Positions 40,605 through 41,524 of a stretch of DNA of 41,524 bases are shown here, piece after piece (positions within the stretch are counted from its first letter, which is position 1; each line of letters starts with the position of its first letter). Both the position numbers and the translations under genes were made by a program. Source of the DNA: Nemertoderma westbladi (lineage: Eukaryota; Xenacoelomorpha; Nemertodermatida; Nemertodermatidae); contig JAUCBJ010005836.1 of assembly GCA_032718475.1 (NCBI GenBank), positions 1 through 41,524 on the forward strand, given 5' to 3'. Under the pieces are notes generated by a model. It made no database searches, was not told the DNA's origin, and was given only the letters and a program-made list of their open reading frames with translations.

Positions 40605-40828
40605 GAGTTTATTTTCTCAAAGAATTAAAAGTGCCGCAAACTACCTCAAAGTGACATTTCTCAAAGAATTCAAAGTGCCTAAAAGCAGGAAATCACTTTG
40701 AGATTCCCAACTAAAAGTGTCTACAAGAATTCAAAGCGGCCGTTGGGAGTAATGTAATGACTTTTAGACACTTTTAGAAAAACTTTGAGAAAATCTCAAA
40801 GAACAGATGCACTTTGAGACCCCGACTG
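40605..40828. mobile_element. TCTCAAAG-family MITE, copy 3
   Basis: Same orientation as copy 1 and slightly longer on the left (extra AAAGTGCC units from 40615). It ends ACCCCGACTG followed by TA at 40829. The retrotransposon tail begins immediately after. Confidence 0.75.
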
Positions 40829-40830
40829 TA

Positions 40831-41524
40831 GTTTGAAGTTTTGAAGTTTTTTATTACACCAAAACACTATAGAAACAATAATAGAGACGCAAATGGAAAC
40901 AAATTATATCTTCTTAAACTAAACAAAAATGACTCGACTATGTACATAATCTATTCACTAAGTATACAATGATTACAATTCACAGTAATATAATGGAATA
41001 ATGAATGGGAGGATATGATGCTTACTAATACAAGACAACACAACGTACAATACGAACACAAATGCATTAAAAGTAAAGGTAAAACATACTGTATAAGATT
41101 ACATTCTAATTAAAACTTTGATATGTTCAATAAAACATGGCAGTGGTTGATTACATTAAGTGCTGGATCAACTAATAATAATGATAATTAACTAAAATTG
41201 AAATTAAAATTCGCCTCCCGCATGCTTTAAAATAAAATTGTTATTATTTTAAAAAGTGTAGTAAGAACAAATTACTGTACATACTGTATACAACGGAGAA
41301 GCAGGACATACTGTATATTAAAAAGAAATAGAAAATATAGTTTGTCTGATACGGTTTGCAACGTAAATTTGAGTGAGGTGGCGCTTGAGGATTGCCTCAT
41401 GAGGTAAAACCTCGTTTCCATGAGGGTCCTCGAGGAATAATACAAAAATAGACAATGTTTAAAATTTTAACTGAAATATACAATTATAACTAAAATGGTC
41501 AATATTTAAAATCATAACTAAGAC
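40831..41524 (-). mobile_element. CR1/L2-like non-LTR 3' UTR, runs off the window
   Basis: On the minus strand the 3' terminus is TGTAATAAAAAACTTC followed by AAAACTTCAAA, a short tandem tail like the AATTCC tail at 11215-11236. A hairpin (41432-41387) matches that of the 7947-11236 element in architecture. The coding part, if present, lies beyond 41524. Its 3' end abuts the MITE at 40605-40828. Confidence 0.75.
41387..41432 (-). other. 3' UTR hairpin, second instance
   Basis: Minus strand: CGAGGA/TCCTC outer helix, CCTCAT/ATGAGG middle helix, one-sided GGAAAC bulge, and GAGGT/ACCTC inner helix with a TTT loop. Compared with 10836-10882, three base pairs are changed on both sides while pairing is kept. 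Confidence 0.75.

Overview
This is animal nuclear DNA, AT-rich, gene-poor and dominated by transposable-element (TE) remains. There are no operons or bacterial signals. The element types (CR1/L2-like non-LTR elements with a PHD-type ORF1, Copia, piggyBac, hAT-like ends, tRNA-derived SINEs, many MITEs) and the frequent self-complementary words TAGGCCTA, ACCGGT and TACTGTACAG suggest a marine invertebrate, perhaps an echinoderm or hemichordate. The phylum is a guess from general word and TE flavour.

Layout. 1-7.2 kb: an unclassified terminal-inverted-repeat (TIR) element (1207-2808), a tRNA-like SINE (about 3125-3335), and a hAT-like element (3436-7174) with a perfect 8-bp target duplication. 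The hAT interval holds two GC-rich minisatellite patches and two decayed reverse-transcriptase (RT) tails. 7.6-12.0 kb: A-rich repeats flank a 5'-truncated CR1/L2-like retrotransposon (7947 to about 11236) whose 3' UTR carries a hairpin. 12.36-13.28 kb: another RT fragment beside three copies of an 18-bp palindrome. 13.9-14.4 kb: an unrecognised ORF with a short TIR insertion. 16.1-17.84 kb: the 3' half of a Copia element on the minus strand, broken by a tRNA-derived SINE with a 15-bp target duplication.

17.84-32.81 kb is the central structure. Two intronless C2H2 zinc-finger genes lie in inverted orientation about 11 kb apart, each inside a longer homologous arm (about 17836-22182 and 30100-32812). 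They encode 15 complete and 16 fingers behind an acidic leader with tandem SUMO-consensus motifs. Between the arms lie a CR1/L2-like element (minus) interrupted by an internally deleted piggyBac with exact TTAA borders, another RT tail, and a decayed C-terminal piece of a FAM86/EEF2KMT-like lysine methyltransferase.

32.8-41.5 kb: a 180-bp-arm foldback, short palindromic or tandem arrays (nine CTACGCGTAG sites, a CTGCAG-cored MITE, a TCTCAAAG family), a second copy of the methyltransferase tail, and the 3' UTR of a second CR1/L2-like element on the minus strand. That UTR carries the same hairpin as the one at 10.8 kb, with paired base changes.

Only the two zinc-finger genes look capable of making a host-type protein. 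The zinc-finger pair, the covarying retrotransposon hairpin and the recurrent palindrome arrays in mobile DNA are the parts most worth following.
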